Shown here: one piece after another, positions 37,025-43,738 of the stretch | How positions within the stretch are numbered: the stretch's first letter is position 1 | How the letters are laid out: each line of letters opens with the position of its first letter | Assembly (NCBI RefSeq): GCF_900168065.1 | Contig: NZ_FUZZ01000005.1 | Coordinates: 62,001-126,000 of the forward strand | Length of the DNA stretch: 64,000 nt | Direction: 5' to 3' | Source: Chitinophaga ginsengisegetis | GTDB lineage: Bacteria > Bacteroidota > Bacteroidia > Chitinophagales > Chitinophagaceae | The notes under the pieces: generated by a model | What the model was told of the DNA's origin: nothing | Database searches by the model: none | What the model saw: only the letters and a program-made list of their open reading frames with translations | Position numbers and translations under genes: made by a program

Positions 37025-38314
37025 TTAGAAAATGAAGAATTGTGCCTGTAGCCAGAGTTGTCCGAATGTTTTTTTCGTGTAGTCGTCGGCGATAGCAGTA
37101 GCTACGTTGTAGGTACGGGTGGTGTAGGAGAGGCGCAGGTTGGTACCGGTGCCATTGAAGAAGTAGTTGAGTCCGCCGCCCATTACGCTGCTGGAGTTTA
37201 TCTTATCAAAATTGGCAGGCTTAACGGCGCCGGCTTGTGCGGCATCGGCGCTTACGTCCTGGTTTTCGTACCTGATCCAGGGCTGCAGTTTTGTTTTTTT
37301 GAAGTAGTAGCCGAGTTCCAGGAACTGAACGGTTTGTTTAGGGATGAGGGTGGCAAAGGAGTATTTGGAATCCAGTTTGGTGCCACCGGTCATATATTGG
37401 AACGCGGCGTTTACAGTGATGGAGCCGGCGTTGCCCAGGGGATGATCAAAGAACACATCTGTGCTGAGGTTGTAGTAGGTAGCCTGTGCATCGACGCCAG
37501 CGCCCCATGCCAGGGTTTTGCCGTTGCCCAGTTTGGTACCGGCGTAGTAGTAGTCCTTTTCCGCATCGAGGAAGTTGTATGCCACGCGGCCTACGGTACG
37601 CAGAGGCGCGCCGCCATCTACATTACGGCCGGTGAAAACACCAAGCCGGTATTCCAGTTTATCGTTGGCAAGGAATCCGCGGGCGTTGATTCCCAGGTCG
37701 CGGCCAAAATTTCCCTGCAGCGGACTGTTGGCAAACAGGTTATAAGGGTACTGGAAGTAGGTGAAGTCGTTGGCCATTAAACCGGCGGCGCCCTGTAGTC
37801 CGTTACGGTTGTTGGACACCAGTTGCATCCCTGCTACGAGCTGGAAGGCGTTGGTAAAAGTGTATTCCAGTTGCGCGTCCAGTATGATGGGGGATACCTT
37901 TACATTCTTCTCTCCGTTGGATTGTATGCCGATGGGAGAAGGGATTTCCGTTTCCATAAAGAAGCTGGCTTTTTTCGTAAGCTGACCACCTACGAGCACC
38001 CTGGCGCGATAAATGGAAAATCCCTTGTTCCAGTCTTTCGCTGTTTTATCGTTACTGGGAGCACTAAACCCGGTTTGTTCGCCGGAGGCGAACATATGAA
38101 CAATGGCGCCTACCTGGATAGAGGGCTTAAATGGTAAGTCGGATGCCTGGAAAAGGGTGATGGCTTTTGCGCTGTCGTTGCTGGTATTTAAAGAAGCGGG
38201 GAGTTCAATTAAGTAACTGCCTCGTTTTTTCTTTTTAGGGGGATCGTTGTTTTCGGCTTTCGCAATAAATGGAGCAGCGGCAAGTATGAAGGCAAATGTG
38301 GCTGACAATTTCAT
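37025..38314 (-). CDS. outer-membrane porin, first gene of the urt cluster
   Basis: 429 residues with a signal peptide (MKLSATFAFILAAAPFIAKA). After a Lys-rich linker the rest is a string of amphipathic strands ending in LGQLWLQAQFFIF, with a terminal Phe as expected for an outer-membrane beta-barrel. The layout with YQPSIQVGAIVHMFA-type repeats and the mid-region AAGLMANDFTYFQYP is like phosphate-selective porin O/P family members. It lies 45 bp upstream of urtA on the same strand, so it most likely provides the outer-membrane entry for the urea or related nitrogen compound taken up by UrtABCDE. Confidence 0.83.
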   Translation of the reverse strand: MKLSATFAFILAAAPFIAKAENNDPPKKKKRGSYLIELPASLNTSNDSAKAITLFQASDLPFKPSIQVGAIVHMFASGEQTGFSAPSNDKTAKDWNKGFSIYRARVLVGGQLTKKASFFMETEIPSPIGIQSNGEKNVKVSPIILDAQLEYTFTNAFQLVAGMQLVSNNRNGLQGAAGLMANDFTYFQYPYNLFANSPLQGNFGRDLGINARGFLANDKLEYRLGVFTGRNVDGGAPLRTVGRVAYNFLDAEKDYYYAGTKLGNGKTLAWGAGVDAQATYYNLSTDVFFDHPLGNAGSITVNAAFQYMTGGTKLDSKYSFATLIPKQTVQFLELGYYFKKTKLQPWIRYENQDVSADAAQAGAVKPANFDKINSSSVMGGGLNYFFNGTGTNLRLSYTTRTYNVATAIADDYTKKTFGQLWLQAQFFIF

Positions 38315-38338
38315 AAAATAAGTAATTAAAAATTAGAT

Positions 38339-38522
38339 AATGTACTTAAGTACTTTTTTGGTTGATCGATCAGTATACTTAAGTATAAAAGTAGAAGATT
38401 AATTTACTTAATTCATATAATTTTTATGAAAATGGCCAAAATTTGTGTGAAGTGCTGATAATAAATGTATATATATTTTATTGTAATATAATTTAACGCA
38501 TAGGTTATTACTTAATTAAGTA
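38339..38522. promoter_or_regulatory. cluster of perfect palindromes upstream of the porin-urt operon
   Basis: Perfect inverted repeats occur at 38342-38353 (GTACTTAAGTAC), 38363-38372 (TGATCGATCA), 38374-38387 (TATACTTAAGTATA) and 38509-38522 (TACTTAATTAAGTA). Three share the core ACTTAA(TT)AAGT. The first three lie 25-90 bp before the porin start, exactly where a repressor or activator would act. The centres of the first and third core sites are 33 bp apart, about three helical turns. The regulator is not identified. Confidence 0.6.
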
Positions 38523-38718
38523 GATTGATTTATAGTGTATTAGGGAATGGTAAGAAGAACCAGCCATCATTTATACCTGTCTGCGATTTCTTCTTACTAT
38601 TAACATTATATAATTATATTATATAAATTAAGAAAGGGTGGTACCGGTAATGAAACAGTGTGTAAAGGCTATTGCTGTAATACTCAAAAGGTATGGAACC
38701 GGCAGGCGCCATTATAGG

Positions 38719-38792
38719 ATAAGCCGTAGATAAGCCGTATATGAGCCGTATGTAAGCCGTAGATAACCTGTACCTATAGAGATACGGCTTAT
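38719..38792. repeat. 11-bp tandem repeat with one inverted copy
   Basis: Five head-to-tail units of 11 bases (consensus ATAAGCCGTAG/T) run from 38719 to 38773, the last one diverged, followed by an 8-base spacer and one inverted copy (ATACGGCTTAT, 38782-38792). The 11-bp period is close to a DNA helical turn, so bound proteins would line up on one face. This is not a CRISPR array: units are short, there are no spacers and no cas genes. Confidence 0.8.
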
Positions 38793-38846
38793 CCATGACT
38801 TATCGGTGTTTGCGTTATGGGTGTAATAGGTGTACCGGGGGGATCG

Positions 38847-39440
38847 TCACCGTTTCAGCCAGCCGGTGATGCTTAATCTGGGTTTATTGGTGAGTTGTAC
38901 TTCATGCTCCAGTTCACTGCTTTTAAAGAAAACGGTTTTTCCGCTGCTGGGGTCTACCTGTTGCGCATCGCCATTGGCGTGGTAAATAGACAGCTGTCCG
39001 CCATCGGCGGGTAGCCAGCCGGCATTGAGGTAAATGATCATGGAATACTGCCGGCTGTCGTTGTTACGGAACTGATCCAGGTGTTTCTTGTAGAAACTCC
39101 CCGTTTCATACAGGGTGTAATGAAACTCGTACCCGGTAATGCCGGTGTAGCAGGATTGGTTCAGGTAAGCCACAAAGGCGTCCATCACATCAAAGAAAGC
39201 ATTTTCATGCGCGTTGTTGTGTTGCCTGTCGAGCCAGTAAATAATATCCCCGCGTACGGATTTGTCCTGGTTCACCAGTGGTTGGTTGCCGGTGCCTGCC
39301 GCCAGCATGCTTTTTTCGGAGTGAAGATGTAACAGGTTTTCTTTTAAGTCGTTGGAAAGCTGACTGCTTAAAAAATTTTCTGAGATACCTACTTTGCTTT
39401 CAATGAAGCTGTTAATTAATGTGTCAAAGGCCTGTTGCAA
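38847..39440 (-). CDS. 2-oxoglutarate/Fe(II)-dependent oxygenase (prolyl 4-hydroxylase-like)
   Basis: 197 residues. The iron-binding facial triad is visible: His120 and Asp122 in YKKHLDQF, and His179 in SSELEHEVQ; the 2-oxoglutarate Arg188 sits in NKPRLSITGWL. This matches the P4Hc fold. There is no ATG before the domain; the open frame begins at a TTG (39440), which I accept as the start because the first helix QQAFDTLINSFIESK is family-like. The probable substrate is a protein residue or small molecule; unknown. It stands alone on the minus strand. Confidence 0.82.
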   Translation of the reverse strand: MQQAFDTLINSFIESKVGISENFLSSQLSNDLKENLLHLHSEKSMLAAGTGNQPLVNQDKSVRGDIIYWLDRQHNNAHENAFFDVMDAFVAYLNQSCYTGITGYEFHYTLYETGSFYKKHLDQFRNNDSRQYSMIIYLNAGWLPADGGQLSIYHANGDAQQVDPSSGKTVFFKSSELEHEVQLTNKPRLSITGWLKR

Positions 39441-39617
39441 AAAGAGGGCGTGCTTATAGGAACAGAATTATCCCTATTCCGGTGAAGGTAGCTGGAATAA
39501 AAAGATTTTATTTCAATATTTTTCTCCCGGTAGTTATTTCTTCTCTGTTAAATCGTTTTTTAGGTAGAAGTTATCAAGTGTATTCCAAATGTCCCTTAAC
39601 CTTTTTACATTTGAAAG

Positions 39618-39986
39618 ATGAACTTAATTGGTAACATCATCTGGCTCGTCTTCGGAGGCTTTGTTGCGTTTATACAGTATATGGTCAGCGGCTTTCTGCT
39701 CTGCCTCACGATTATCGGTATTCCTTTCGGGTTACAATGTTTTAAGATAGGCTTCTTTACCTTGCTGCCATTTGGTCGCCAGGTGAGGGATGTGCCGGGG
39801 CAAACGGGTTGTCTGGCTACGATCTTCAACATTATATGGATCCTGATCGGCGGTGTGTGGATTGCGCTTACGCACCTGTTTTTCGGCCTGTTGCTCACCA
39901 TTACCATCATCGGCATTCCCTGGGGCCGGCAGCATTTTAAGCTGATGAGCCTTAGCTTCACGCCCTTTGGAAAGGAAATTTTCTAA
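39618..39986 (+). CDS. YccF family inner-membrane protein
   Basis: 122 residues, two YccF-type halves with four hydrophobic segments. NLIGNIIWLVFGGFVAFIQY then LTIIGIPFGLQCFKIGFFTL and the repeated second half GLLLTITIIGIPWGRQHFKL are the family signature. The function is not well known. It is probably followed in the same transcript by the small YtxH-like gene, 63 bp downstream. Confidence 0.88.
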   Translation: MNLIGNIIWLVFGGFVAFIQYMVSGFLLCLTIIGIPFGLQCFKIGFFTLLPFGRQVRDVPGQTGCLATIFNIIWILIGGVWIALTHLFFGLLLTITIIGIPWGRQHFKLMSLSFTPFGKEIF

Positions 39987-40049
39987 CGGTTGTGTATGCC
40001 GCTGTTGGCATGACTATTGGATTTCTGTTTCCGGACTAAAACCTGAAAT

Positions 40050-40250
40050 ATGAAAAAGATATTGTTTGCAGCAGCAGCTGTAGGTACTGCAGCCTCCCTG
40101 GTTATCTTATATCTCAGAAAACGTCAGCAGGGACAGGATTTACTGGAAGATGCGAAAGATTCCGTAAAGAAATCTGCCGGCACTATGCGCGATTACGTAC
40201 GTAAAGCGAAGGCAGAAGCCAATGGAATTTATAGTAATGCAATGGGGTAA
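40050..40250 (+). CDS. YtxH-like small stress-type protein
   Basis: 66 residues: a short hydrophobic N-terminal stretch (MKKILFAAAAVGTAASLVIL), then a Lys-rich helix with KDSVKKSAGTMRDYVRKAKA. This pattern is typical of YtxH/small envelope stress proteins with a single membrane anchor. No further information on its role. It is followed by a strong terminator at 40267-40301. Confidence 0.72.
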   Translation: MKKILFAAAAVGTAASLVILYLRKRQQGQDLLEDAKDSVKKSAGTMRDYVRKAKAEANGIYSNAMG

Positions 40251-40266
40251 ATCAGATAACTTTTTG

Positions 40267-40301
40267 AAAAAGCGTGTCCGGCCACCGGGCGCGCTTTTTT
40301 T
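40267..40301 (+). terminator. Rho-independent terminator after YtxH-like gene
   Basis: A G/C-rich stem of ten base pairs (AGCGTGTCCG / CGGGCGCGCT, with one or two G-T pairs), a 5-base loop and a run of seven Ts. It ends the YccF/YtxH transcript. Confidence 0.85.
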
Positions 40302-40494
40302 ATCCAGTTGAAATTAAGTCCGGTTGATTCCCCGGAAAACACTAGGTTTACGGCATATTTACTTTCACTACATATCTCCTCCCGATTACCCAAAATCGGT
40401 CTTTCCCGGAAAGGAACAGGGTTTCCTTTCCCTGATATTTCTATTCTATTTTAATACAAACAGGTGCTTACGGCACATTTAACCAGGCAAATAC

Positions 40495-41169
40495 ATGTCA
40501 TCAATATCCAATAAGGCCATTGTACTGGCCGCACTCAGGCGCCTCATCGGGGAGCGCAATACCAGCGTAATAGACACTTATCTTCATGATTCCTATATTC
40601 AGCACAGTCCTATGGTAAAAGACGGCAAGGCCGGTTTGCTGGAAGCACTGGAGCAGCTGAAGCAGCAGCCCGCGCCTGCGGAGGCAAAATCGCCTGTAGT
40701 ACGCACCATCGAAGACGGGGATTATGTAATGCTGCATATGGCTGTAGCGTTTATGGGCAAAAGTGTGGCCATTGTGGATCTTTATCGCCTCGAAGAGGGG
40801 AAGCTGGCGGAGCACTGGGACGCCACACAGGAGCAGCCGGAGAATGCTTCCATAACAGAAGGCGCCACAGAAATCACCGACCTGCATCTCACGGCAGGTA
40901 ATAAGGCAATTGTGGAACAATACTTCCGGAAGCCTGACGTGGCGCTCCTGTCGCCGGATTATCGCTCGCACAACGTGAATACCCCCGGATTGGCAACCCG
41001 CAGGGTTCACCGCATTATAGGAGAGGGGAACTTTGTAATGGTGCAATCTTCCGCTGCGGATGTTGTTTGTTACGATATATACCGCTTACAGGAAGGATTG
41101 CTGGCGGAACACTGGCAGGTAGCGCAGGCCATTCCTGAAAGGATGCCGCATAATAACGGCATGATATAG
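40495..41169 (+). CDS. SnoaL-like (NTF2-fold) protein with two tandem domains
   Basis: 224 residues. The first ~120 residues form a SnoaL domain (SVIDTYLHDSYIQHSPMVKD, then DLYRLEEGKLAEHWDATQEQ), and the second copy repeats it (VEQYFRKPDVALLSPDYRSH, then YDIYRLQEGLLAEHWQVAQA). The repeated DLYRLEEGKLAEHWD / DIYRLQEGLLAEHWQ shows internal duplication. These proteins usually bind small hydrophobic molecules; the activity here is not known. The second copy has lost several residues of the N-terminal helix. Confidence 0.8.
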   Translation: MSSISNKAIVLAALRRLIGERNTSVIDTYLHDSYIQHSPMVKDGKAGLLEALEQLKQQPAPAEAKSPVVRTIEDGDYVMLHMAVAFMGKSVAIVDLYRLEEGKLAEHWDATQEQPENASITEGATEITDLHLTAGNKAIVEQYFRKPDVALLSPDYRSHNVNTPGLATRRVHRIIGEGNFVMVQSSAADVVCYDIYRLQEGLLAEHWQVAQAIPERMPHNNGMI

Positions 41170-41192
41170 TTTTTTACAGCTGGAATGGCCGG

Positions 41193-41771
41193 TCAGTGAA
41201 ACTTTTCCTGCCGTTCCAGCTTTGCAATGAAATCGACAATACGCTTAGCCCTTGTTTCAGGCTTTTTCGCATTTTGTAACCGGAAGTAGATAGCGAATTT
41301 ATTTTGCTTGTTCAGGGTTTCAAAAAAAGCAGCTGCTTTTTTGTTCTTCTTTAGTGCAGCCATAAAGTCGTCCGGTATGGTTGCTTCACTTTGGGTAGCA
41401 TATGCTTTTTCCCAGCGGCCATCGGCCTTAGCCAGTTCCACCTGGCGGATACCTGCAGGCTTCATTTTTCCTTCTGCAGTAAGGCGTGCGATATGTTTGG
41501 TATTTCTTTCCGACCAGATGCTCTTTGGGCGTCGTGGTGTGAACTTCTGAATATAAGAGGTTTCATCAACAGACTTCGCCATGCCATCGATCCATCCGTA
41601 GCAAAGTGCTTCTTCGAGTGCCTGGGCGTAATTAATGGAGGGGATTTTGGAATCTTTTTTATACATGCGGAGCCAAACGCCATCTTCCTGCGTATGGTGC
41701 TTAGCCAGCCATTTCTCCCATTGTTGCTGGGTTTCGAAGAAAAGTTCGGGTAGTTCTTTAGGAGTTGCCAT
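41193..41771 (-). CDS. YdeI/OmpD-associated family protein
   Basis: 192 residues with the family opening LFFETQQQWEKWLAKHHTQE and the central PSINYAQALEEALCYGWIDG (including the conserved CYGWIDG), followed by FTPRRPKSIWSERNTKHIAR. The C-terminal part has the conserved MAALKKNKKAAAFFETLNKQ and the ending AKKPETRAKRIVDFIAKLER. In other bacteria the family has been linked to bacteriocin or antimicrobial-peptide resistance; the role here is open. It is the last chromosomal gene before the tRNA-Lys. Confidence 0.85.
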   Translation of the reverse strand: MATPKELPELFFETQQQWEKWLAKHHTQEDGVWLRMYKKDSKIPSINYAQALEEALCYGWIDGMAKSVDETSYIQKFTPRRPKSIWSERNTKHIARLTAEGKMKPAGIRQVELAKADGRWEKAYATQSEATIPDDFMAALKKNKKAAAFFETLNKQNKFAIYFRLQNAKKPETRAKRIVDFIAKLERQEKFH

Positions 41772-41835
41772 AGGTATAAAGATATGCGTTTGATCAGCGT
41801 GTATGCATGGCAGTTAGTATTTTTTTTCAGAAAAA

Positions 41836-41866
41836 TTTGGAAGTTTTAAATTAATTCATACTTTTG
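41836..41866 (+). promoter_or_regulatory. Bacteroidota-type promoter of tRNA-Lys
   Basis: TTTG at 41836-41839 and TACTTTTG at 41859-41866, with 19 bases between, matches the Bacteroidota -33/-7 consensus (TTTG, TAnnTTTG). It places transcription start about 15 bp before the tRNA 5' end. Confidence 0.8.
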
Positions 41867-41887
41867 CGCTCCCATTAGATGAATAAC

Positions 41888-41960
41888 GATTCCCTAGCTC
41901 AGTTGGTAGAGCAATACACTTTTAATGTATGGGTCTTGGGTTCGAGTCCCAAGGGGATCA
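41888..41960 (+). tRNA. tRNA-Lys (anticodon TTT)
   Basis: 73 bases folding into a complete cloverleaf: acceptor stem GATTCCC/GGGGATC (one T-G pair), D-arm GCTC/GAGC, anticodon stem ATACA/TGTAT with loop CTTTTAA (anticodon at 41921-41923), variable loop and T-arm TTGGG-TTCGAGT-CCCAA. No CCA is encoded. Its last 16 bases are part of the 81-bp integration repeat, so the mobile element uses this gene as attachment site without destroying it. Confidence 0.97.
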
Positions 41961-42025
41961 CAACAAAGAATACAAACAGTATCAAAGCCGCATAAATCGC
42001 ACGATTTACGCGGCTTTTCTGTTTT
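41945..42025. repeat. left attachment-site repeat (attL)
   Basis: 81 bp identical to 61136-61216. Includes 16 bp of tRNA-Lys and its terminator hairpin. The crossover point should lie within this repeat; which base cannot be told from sequence. Confidence 0.92.
41984..42017 (+). terminator. tRNA-Lys terminator, part of the left att repeat
   Basis: Sixteen-position stem with one mismatch (AAAGCCGC and GCGGCTTT outer arms, TAAATCG/CGATTTA inner arms) and a two-base loop, followed by TTTTCTGTTTT. The same hairpin occurs in the right repeat (61175-61208), so the terminator was duplicated on integration. Confidence 0.85.
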
Positions 42026-42072
42026 GGGACTACAAAGGTTTATCATTCAAAACGAAGGTGAATGGTAACATA

Positions 42073-42112
42073 AAAGGTTACACCAGCAATACTTAAATTT
42101 AGTGTAACCTTT
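42073..42112. repeat. inverted repeat in integrase leader
   Basis: Perfect 11-bp arms AAAGGTTACAC (42073-42083) and GTGTAACCTTT (42102-42112) around an 18-base loop with TAAATTTA in it, about 100 bp before the integrase start. It may be a recombinase/excisionase binding site or a transcription attenuator. A related but stronger version is found right of the element at 61262-61307. Confidence 0.65.
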
Positions 42113-42210
42113 CTCTCTGCAATGCTTCACTGATCAGGGTTTTAGGACTTCAAACCAAAACAATTAACACCAAACAACACCACAAGTGTTAGCCTAAAAC
42201 CACAAACAAA

Positions 42211-43470
42211 ATGAAAGTCAGTCAAGAATTATCAATTTCATTCTGGTTAAGGAAGGACAACAAGAACCCCGCCGGCAAAGCAACTATTATGTTGCGCATT
42301 ATCATCGATGGACAGAGGGATGGTTTCTCGCTGGGATACCAGGTGGAACCGGCGCGGTTCAATAATAAAGCGGCCGAAGTTGCCGGCAAATCGATGGAGG
42401 CCATCGAGATCAATAAACATATTCTTCATGCAAGGGGAGAGCTGATCCGGCATTATAACCTTCTGAAGACGCATGGCCCCACTATTACCCCTACCATGCT
42501 GAAGAATGCCTATCAGGGTGTAGGCATTGAGAAAAAGACCTTAATACAGGTCATCGACTACCACAACGCAAAATTCAAAGAGAAAGTAGAGAAGGAAAAA
42601 CGATCAGATGGCACGCTAAAGAAATGGTACACCACGAAGGAAAAGCAGGTTGCTTTCCTGAAGGCGGTATTCAAAATGCCAGATATTCCGCTGGAACGAA
42701 TTGAGTATGCGTTTGCAGAGGACTTTTTCGATCATATGACCCTTACAGAAGGTATCCAGGATAACACCGCCATGAAATACCTGAAAAATACCAAACAGGT
42801 CTTAAAACTGGCGGTCCAAAGAAAATGGCTAAGTGTGAATCCTCTGGAGGATTATGTATGCACCTATGTAAACCCCGAACGTGATATCCTGAATATGGAA
42901 GAACTGAGTATGCTATATTATAAAGACCTATGGATTTCCCGCCTGCAGGAAACCAAAGATTCCTATCTTTTTATGGCACTTACCGGCTACGCTTATAAAG
43001 ATGCACTAATGTTGAGCCCCGACAATATCGCTAAGTTCTTTGATGGTGAAGACTGGATTATAAAGAATCGTGAAAAGACCTGGTGCCGTGAAAACGTTCC
43101 CTTGTTACCCATCGCAAAGGAAATTATTGCCAAATACAAAAATCATCCCTTCTGTGTAGCCAACAATGTTCTTTTGCCTATTAAAAGCAATCAGCGTTTC
43201 AACGGTTATCTTAAAGAAGTGGCGGACATTTGTGGTATCAACAAAAATCTTACAACTCATACAGCCCGGCATACCTTTGCAACAACCGTTACACTGGCTA
43301 ACGGTGTGCCGTTGGAAACTGTGAGCGCTATGTTGGGACATAAATCAATACGCACCACACAGATCTACGCGAAGATTGTTGCCAGTAAAGTGAGTATTGA
43401 CATGAAGACCCTGAAAAATATCTTTAATCTTTCACTGCCAGACTCCCTCATGTCCGCAGCTGTAGCTTAA
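42211..43470 (+). CDS. int: tyrosine recombinase (integrase) of the element
   Basis: 419 residues in the usual three-domain order: arm-binding N-terminal (about 1-105), SAM-like core-binding (110-215) and catalytic domain (225-395). Catalytic residues visible: His350 and Arg353 in TTHTARHTFA, His377 in MLGHKSIRTT and the nucleophile Tyr386 in TQIYAKI. At the box I Arg position the sequence is TGYAYKD, with Ala261 where TGxR would have Arg; the same loss is known from the CTnDOT integrase group of Bacteroidota, so it is probably active by the variant mechanism. It lies directly beside attL and would excise/integrate the whole element. Confidence 0.93.
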   Translation: MKVSQELSISFWLRKDNKNPAGKATIMLRIIIDGQRDGFSLGYQVEPARFNNKAAEVAGKSMEAIEINKHILHARGELIRHYNLLKTHGPTITPTMLKNAYQGVGIEKKTLIQVIDYHNAKFKEKVEKEKRSDGTLKKWYTTKEKQVAFLKAVFKMPDIPLERIEYAFAEDFFDHMTLTEGIQDNTAMKYLKNTKQVLKLAVQRKWLSVNPLEDYVCTYVNPERDILNMEELSMLYYKDLWISRLQETKDSYLFMALTGYAYKDALMLSPDNIAKFFDGEDWIIKNREKTWCRENVPLLPIAKEIIAKYKNHPFCVANNVLLPIKSNQRFNGYLKEVADICGINKNLTTHTARHTFATTVTLANGVPLETVSAMLGHKSIRTTQIYAKIVASKVSIDMKTLKNIFNLSLPDSLMSAAVA

Positions 43471-43480
43471 CTGAGTTGTC

Positions 43481-43510
43481 AGGGCAGAAATATTATTTAG
43501 TTTCTGCCCT
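43481..43510 (+). terminator. terminator after integrase
   Basis: Perfect 10-bp stem (AGGGCAGAAA/TTTCTGCCCT, 43481-43490 with 43501-43510) and 10-base AT loop directly after the integrase stop. The following T run is interrupted, so it may also stabilise the message. Confidence 0.7.
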
Positions 43511-43518
43511 GATATTTA

Positions 43519-43578
43519 TTGATATTTATCAAGAATCAGTATTGACATATATCAAGAATTAAAATTGATAAATGTCAC
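43519..43578. promoter_or_regulatory. three operator-like repeats with 23-bp period
   Basis: TTGATATTTATCAA (43519-43532), TTGACATATATCAA (43542-43555) and TTGATAAATGTCAC (43565-43578) are spaced exactly 23 bp, each a near-palindrome of type TTGAnA..TnTCAA. They lie between the integrase terminator and the RteC-like gene, followed by TGCATAACAAATGCATAAC (a direct repeat). The arrangement fits regulator or excisionase binding sites that control this module. Confidence 0.6.
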
Positions 43579-43738
43579 AAAATGGTTTGCATAACAAATG
43601 CATAACAACAACAATACACCCAAAAGTATTTCTTGCAGGCATCGTTTGAATCCCGGAATATTAACCCAGTCATGTGAAAGGGTACGACCAATCATTTGGA
43701 CAACCCTAAGGCGTGCTTACTCAAAACCATCCATTAAT

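Larger units (their letters stand above)
38315..38846. other. 532-bp AT-rich intergenic region without gene
   Basis: No convincing coding frame. It contains the palindrome set (38342-38522) next to the porin gene and the 11-bp tandem repeat (38719-38792) near the 2OG-oxygenase gene. Between them is a very AT-rich stretch with TATAT-type runs that look like promoter-bearing DNA. The open frame 38614-38796 on the minus strand only translates the repeat and is not a gene. Confidence 0.6.

Noticed and set aside
37058..37780. 240-aa plus-strand frame opposite the porin gene
   Set aside because: Val/Gly-rich antisense translation of the porin barrel strands, a common artefact.
38719..38792. Tandem repeat as CRISPR array
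   Set aside because: Units are 11 bp without spacers and no cas genes are present in the window.
43598..43738. 47-residue N-terminal extension of the RteC-like protein
   Set aside because: Overlaps the direct-repeat control region, has no helical pattern of the family and a good ATG follows at 43739.
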